From contig JAOZPK010000088.1 in assembly GCA_029932755.1 (NCBI GenBank), forward strand, positions 1 to 9,548: DNA of 9,548 nucleotides, given 5' to 3'. Source of the DNA: Candidatus Cloacimonadota bacterium (GTDB taxonomy: Bacteria > Cloacimonadota > Cloacimonadia > Cloacimonadales > TCS61). A model generated the notes under the pieces. It saw only the letters and a list, made by a program, of their open reading frames with translations, made no database searches and had not been told where the DNA came from. Every line of letters starts with the position of its first letter. Position 1 is the stretch's first letter. A program made the position numbers and the translations under genes. Of the stretch, positions 6,616 to 9,548 are shown in pieces.

Positions 6616-7704
6616 TTAGGAAAATTCTGCTTCTTCATATTCTTTTATTATGGTTTCAATTAATTCTTTAACCGACACGATTTTGTTTACTAGAAAGGCA
6701 TTTTCCCCTGCAAAAGCAAATCCTTTTTTTAAATTACCTTTTTGAGCATTAAGCAATGCAAGAGAAATACAGTAGGGAACTTTTTTGTAATCACAAGTGA
6801 TGATGCAATGATAGGGACAACTGAAAGGTTTTTTTTCACCTTTGTTTACATCATCAATAAACTTGTTTTTAACAGCTCTACCGGGCATACCGACAGGACT
6901 TTTAATAATAACAATATCTTCTTTTTTTGCATCAATATAAGCTTGTTTGAATTCACTTGAAGCATCACATTCTTCTGTTGCCACGAATCTTGTTCCCATT
7001 TGAACACCGGATGCTCCCAATTTCATAATATTATAAATATCTTTGCCTGTATAAATTCCTCCTGCGGCAATAACGGGAATCGATTTTTTCAATTTCTCTT
7101 CCCATTTTTTTACGGTTTGAACAACATCTTTTATTAGCTTTTCGAGTGAAAATTCCGGGTTATCGATTTGTTCAGGTTTGAAACCGAGATGTCCGCCTGC
7201 TTTAGGACCTTCGACAACTACCGCATCAGGAACATAATCAAATTTATTAACCCATCTTTTAATTATAAGGTCTGTCGCTCTCGCCGAAGAAACAATCGGT
7301 ACTAATTTAGTTTTGCTTTCTTTCTTCAAGAATTTAGGAAGATTTAACGGTAACCCAGCTCCGGAAAAAATTAAATCAATTCCTTCTTCGATGGATACTC
7401 TTACCATATCGGAAAAATTCGTTAATGCGACCATTATATTAACACCCAAAATTCCATTTGTTTTTTCTCTTGCTTTTCTAATTTCCTTTCTCACAGCTCT
7501 GATGTTTGCTTCTAAGAAGTTGGGAAAATAATCCGGTTCATACATTCCGATTCCGGCTGTCGCGATGACGCCGATGCCGCCTTCATTGGCAACAGCACTT
7601 GCTAAACCGGATAGAGAAATCCCAACTCCCATTCCACCCTGAACGATTGCTAATTGAGCTTTTATGTCTCCTATTATCAATTCCGGGATTTTTTTTAAAT
7701 CCAT
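6616..7704 (-). CDS. NMO/FabK-type FMN-dependent oxidoreductase with C-terminal Cys4 motif
   Basis: This 362-residue TIM-barrel flavoprotein belongs to the nitronate monooxygenase / 2-nitropropane dioxygenase superfamily, which also contains the enoyl-ACP reductase FabK and the PfaD/PksE-type reductases. Visible landmarks are VQGGMGVGIS (21-30) at the FMN site, VVVEGPKAGGHLGF (162-175) with the conserved H172, VIAAGGI (211-217) and GVQMGTRF (233-240) for phosphate binding. After the barrel there is a cysteine-rich insert with C296, C300, C304 and C312 (CPYHCIITC then PYC), then GFAFAGENA and a short helix. This insert occurs in a subset of anaerobe homologues and could bind a metal or iron-sulfur cluster. 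The start is supported by GGAG five bases before the ATG. It probably heads an operon with the crotonase-like gene. Standard annotation would say nitronate monooxygenase, but an enoyl reductase role is equally compatible; the substrate is unknown. Confidence 0.85.
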   Translation of the reverse strand: MDLKKIPELIIGDIKAQLAIVQGGMGVGISLSGLASAVANEGGIGVIATAGIGMYEPDYFPNFLEANIRAVRKEIRKAREKTNGILGVNIMVALTNFSDMVRVSIEEGIDLIFSGAGLPLNLPKFLKKESKTKLVPIVSSARATDLIIKRWVNKFDYVPDAVVVEGPKAGGHLGFKPEQIDNPEFSLEKLIKDVVQTVKKWEEKLKKSIPVIAAGGIYTGKDIYNIMKLGASGVQMGTRFVATEECDASSEFKQAYIDAKKEDIVIIKSPVGMPGRAVKNKFIDDVNKGEKKPFSCPYHCIITCDYKKVPYCISLALLNAQKGNLKKGFAFAGENAFLVNKIVSVKELIETIIKEYEEAEFS

Positions 7705-7744
7705 AAAATCTCCTTTTTAAATAATTTTTAAATTTTTAGAATTA

Positions 7745-7777
7745 TATGCTGCAATTATTTTTAATAATTGCAGCATA
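7745..7777. terminator. Perfect 15-bp hairpin between the RND and NMO-type genes
   Basis: TATGCTGCAATTATT (7745-7759) is followed by TTT and then its exact reverse complement (7763-7777). It begins 20 bases after the RND stop codon, where a terminator for that transcript is expected. The U-tract is poor on both strands, so termination may be weak or the hairpin may stabilise the 3' end. A TATAAT on the minus strand (7746-7741) overlaps the downstream edge, which would suit a promoter for the NMO-type gene, but no -35 box fits. Confidence 0.55.
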
Positions 7778-7797
7778 ACTTTATTACACAAAGAATA

Positions 7798-9548
7798 TTA
7801 AACCTCTTCTTCACCGTGCAGTTTGTTCATTATTTTCTTCTCTGTTTTATAAGAAATATGATCAACTATGCTATAAATAGACGGAACAACCAATAGTGTA
7901 AAGAATGTTGCGGAAATCAAACCACCGATGACAGCAATTGCCATTGGTGCTCGCATCTCTGATCCCTGTCCGGTACTAATTGCCATCGGTAGCATACCCA
8001 TAATTGTCGTTATTGAAGTAATTAATACAGGTCTAATCCTGTCTTGACCTGCTTGCAAAAGAGCCTGATGCTTTTCAATCCCTTTATTTCTTAATTGATT
8101 TGTGTGATCAACAAGTACAATTCCATTATTAACCACAATTCCTGCCAAAATAATAATTCCTATAAATGCAGTAACACTGAGAGTTGTTCCGGTAACAAAA
8201 AATGCTAAGATCACACCGATAACAGCGAGCGGCATTGTAAACATTATTATTAACGGTTGACTAAAAGATTCGAATTGAGAAGCCATAACAACATAGATCA
8301 GAACGATCGCAAGAAGTAAAGCCTGAATCAAAGTTGAAAAACTCTCCTTCATATCTTTGTAAGAACCGCCGAATTCTATAAAATAACCTGAAGGAAGATT
8401 TTTTTGAATATCACTAATTGATTCTTTCACATCTTTTATTGTGGTCCCTAAATTTCTATCAAAGATATTTGCTGTTACCGTTGCTTTTCTTATTTGATGC
8501 TCACGCTCTATTTGTAAAGGTCCATAACCTTTTTCAATTTTGGCAATTTGTTTTAAAGGCACCGAAAACCCCAAAGGAGAACTAATATTGATGTTTTCAA
8601 TTTCTTGTAAGGAATTCCTGCTTTCTTCTTTCAGTCTAACTCGAATATCGATTTCATCTCCGTTTTCATCTCGGAAAATACCGGATTCTGTTCCCAGTGT
8701 AGAGGTTCTGATCGCAGAACCGACTTGAGCAACTGTTAATCCGTAGCGAAAAGCTTTGTCTCTATCAACTACTATATGTCTTTCCGGTTGCTGATCTTTC
8801 AAAGAATTATTTACATCTCTGATGCCTTCTATAGGTTTTATTTTTTCAGCGATTTCATCACATATTTCTCTCATAATATTTAGATCTTTTCCATATAATT
8901 TTATGGCAACGGGAGCACTTTCGCCACCTCCGGACATCTGACTTGACATATCGATAACCGTTAGCTCAACATTCTTTAAATCGGGTGCTTTCCTGCGAAT
9001 CTCTTCCATTATTTCATCGGAAACTCTTTCGCGATCTTCTCTATCAGAAAGTTTGAAAAAAATGGAAGCTTCATTCACTCCTGTTGGACTGGATGGGTCC
9101 ATAGAAGCCATTCCTTCACTAATAACCCCTTCATTTACCATAACAAATTGAACTTCTTTTATTTCCGATATGATATCTTCCAATCTGGAAGAAATTATAT
9201 CAGTTTCTTCCAGACTTGCTCCAGCCGGCAATCTTATTTTCATAATTTGCATAGGCATATCCATTTTAGGCATAAATTCTGTCCCGATTTTCGGGATAAG
9301 AAGTAAAGAACCTACAAAAAGAAGGAAAACAGATACAAGCACAATTGTTCTATGTTGCAGAGACCATTTCAGAGCAATAAGATATATTTTTTTTAATTTT
9401 CCAAAACCTTTTTCACCGGCTGCTTTTTCATATTCTTCTTTTGTTTTGTGTTTCTTAAATAAAAAAGAAGCTATCATCGGAACAAGTGTCAGAGAAACAA
9501 ATAAGGAAGCAAACAAAGCAAAAGAAACCGTTAATGCAAGGCTTCTTA
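7798..9548 (-). CDS. RND-family efflux transporter (AcrB-like inner-membrane pump), C-terminal 582 residues
   Basis: The frame is open to the right edge, so the N-terminal part (roughly 450 residues in this family) is outside the window; a TTG at 9516 is an internal leucine codon, not the start. The visible part begins in TM6 (SLALTVSFALFASLF...VPMIASFLF). It then has a cytoplasmic linker, TM7 near HRTIVLVSVFLLFVGS, a large periplasmic loop holding the second porter and docking subdomains, and TM8-TM12 (from about LLLAIVLIYVVMASQFESF to ISATFFTLLVVPSIYSIV). In TM10 the sequence is AGIVVNNGIVLVDH: the position of the AcrB proton-relay Lys940 is Asn, as in many non-HAE1 RND pumps. TM11 keeps the Thr equivalent of AcrB T978 (RPVLITS). 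The pump exports compounds by proton antiport with a periplasmic adaptor and outer-membrane channel, not seen here. The substrate cannot be told; there is no sign of a CzcA-type metal signature. Confidence 0.94.
   Translation of the reverse strand, partial: RSLALTVSFALFASLFVSLTLVPMIASFLFKKHKTKEEYEKAAGEKGFGKLKKIYLIALKWSLQHRTIVLVSVFLLFVGSLLLIPKIGTEFMPKMDMPMQIMKIRLPAGASLEETDIISSRLEDIISEIKEVQFVMVNEGVISEGMASMDPSSPTGVNEASIFFKLSDREDRERVSDEIMEEIRRKAPDLKNVELTVIDMSSQMSGGGESAPVAIKLYGKDLNIMREICDEIAEKIKPIEGIRDVNNSLKDQQPERHIVVDRDKAFRYGLTVAQVGSAIRTSTLGTESGIFRDENGDEIDIRVRLKEESRNSLQEIENINISSPLGFSVPLKQIAKIEKGYGPLQIEREHQIRKATVTANIFDRNLGTTIKDVKESISDIQKNLPSGYFIEFGGSYKDMKESFSTLIQALLLAIVLIYVVMASQFESFSQPLIIMFTMPLAVIGVILAFFVTGTTLSVTAFIGIIILAGIVVNNGIVLVDHTNQLRNKGIEKHQALLQAGQDRIRPVLITSITTIMGMLPMAISTGQGSEMRAPMAIAVIGGLISATFFTLLVVPSIYSIVDHISYKTEKKIMNKLHGEEEV

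Noticed and set aside
9514..9516. TTG at this position as the start of the RND gene
   Set aside because: The frame stays open to the window edge and the upstream residues (SLALTVSFA) complete TM6, so the gene is simply cut.

Overview
This is an AT-rich window in which every gene I can support lies on the minus strand. Transcription therefore runs from high to low coordinates, and both ends cut through a gene. The organism is a bacterium with an outer membrane: it has an RND efflux pump and an envelope-polysaccharide-type gene pair. Two glutamate dehydrogenases and a flavin-dependent NMO-family enzyme with a cysteine cluster suggest an anaerobe that handles amino acids. The gene set would fit an FCB-type or similar anaerobic lineage (Cloacimonadota-like, for example), but that placement is a guess and no marker here proves it.

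Layout in transcription order. (1) 9548-7798: C-terminal 582 residues of an RND efflux transporter, cut by the window edge and followed by a perfect 15-bp hairpin (7745-7777). (2) 7704-5232: a likely co-transcribed group made of an NMO/FabK-type flavoprotein with a C-terminal Cys4 motif, a crotonase-fold protein lacking both catalytic glutamates, a small Cys-rich DUF3795-like protein that appears to have lost its last dozen residues to a one-base frameshift, and an 83-residue protein of unknown function. (3) 5037-2067: two glutamate dehydrogenase genes in tandem, each followed by its own intrinsic terminator. The first transcribed copy has NADP-type cofactor residues and the second has NAD-type residues. 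(4) 1797-1: a tightly packed operon (two ATGA overlaps) of a hexapeptide-repeat acyltransferase, a polyprenol-phosphate-mannose-synthase-like glycosyltransferase, and the N-terminus of an RlmD/TrmA-family RNA uracil methyltransferase.

How the parts may work together. The gdh pair looks like a division of labour: NADPH-linked ammonium assimilation by one enzyme and NAD-linked glutamate oxidation by its neighbour. The two are about 70% identical overall by hand count, but only about half identical in the Rossmann segment. The acyltransferase and glycosyltransferase probably modify a surface sugar or lipid carrier. The NMO/crotonase group has no assignable pathway. I saw no tRNA, rRNA, CRISPR array, insertion sequence or phage gene.
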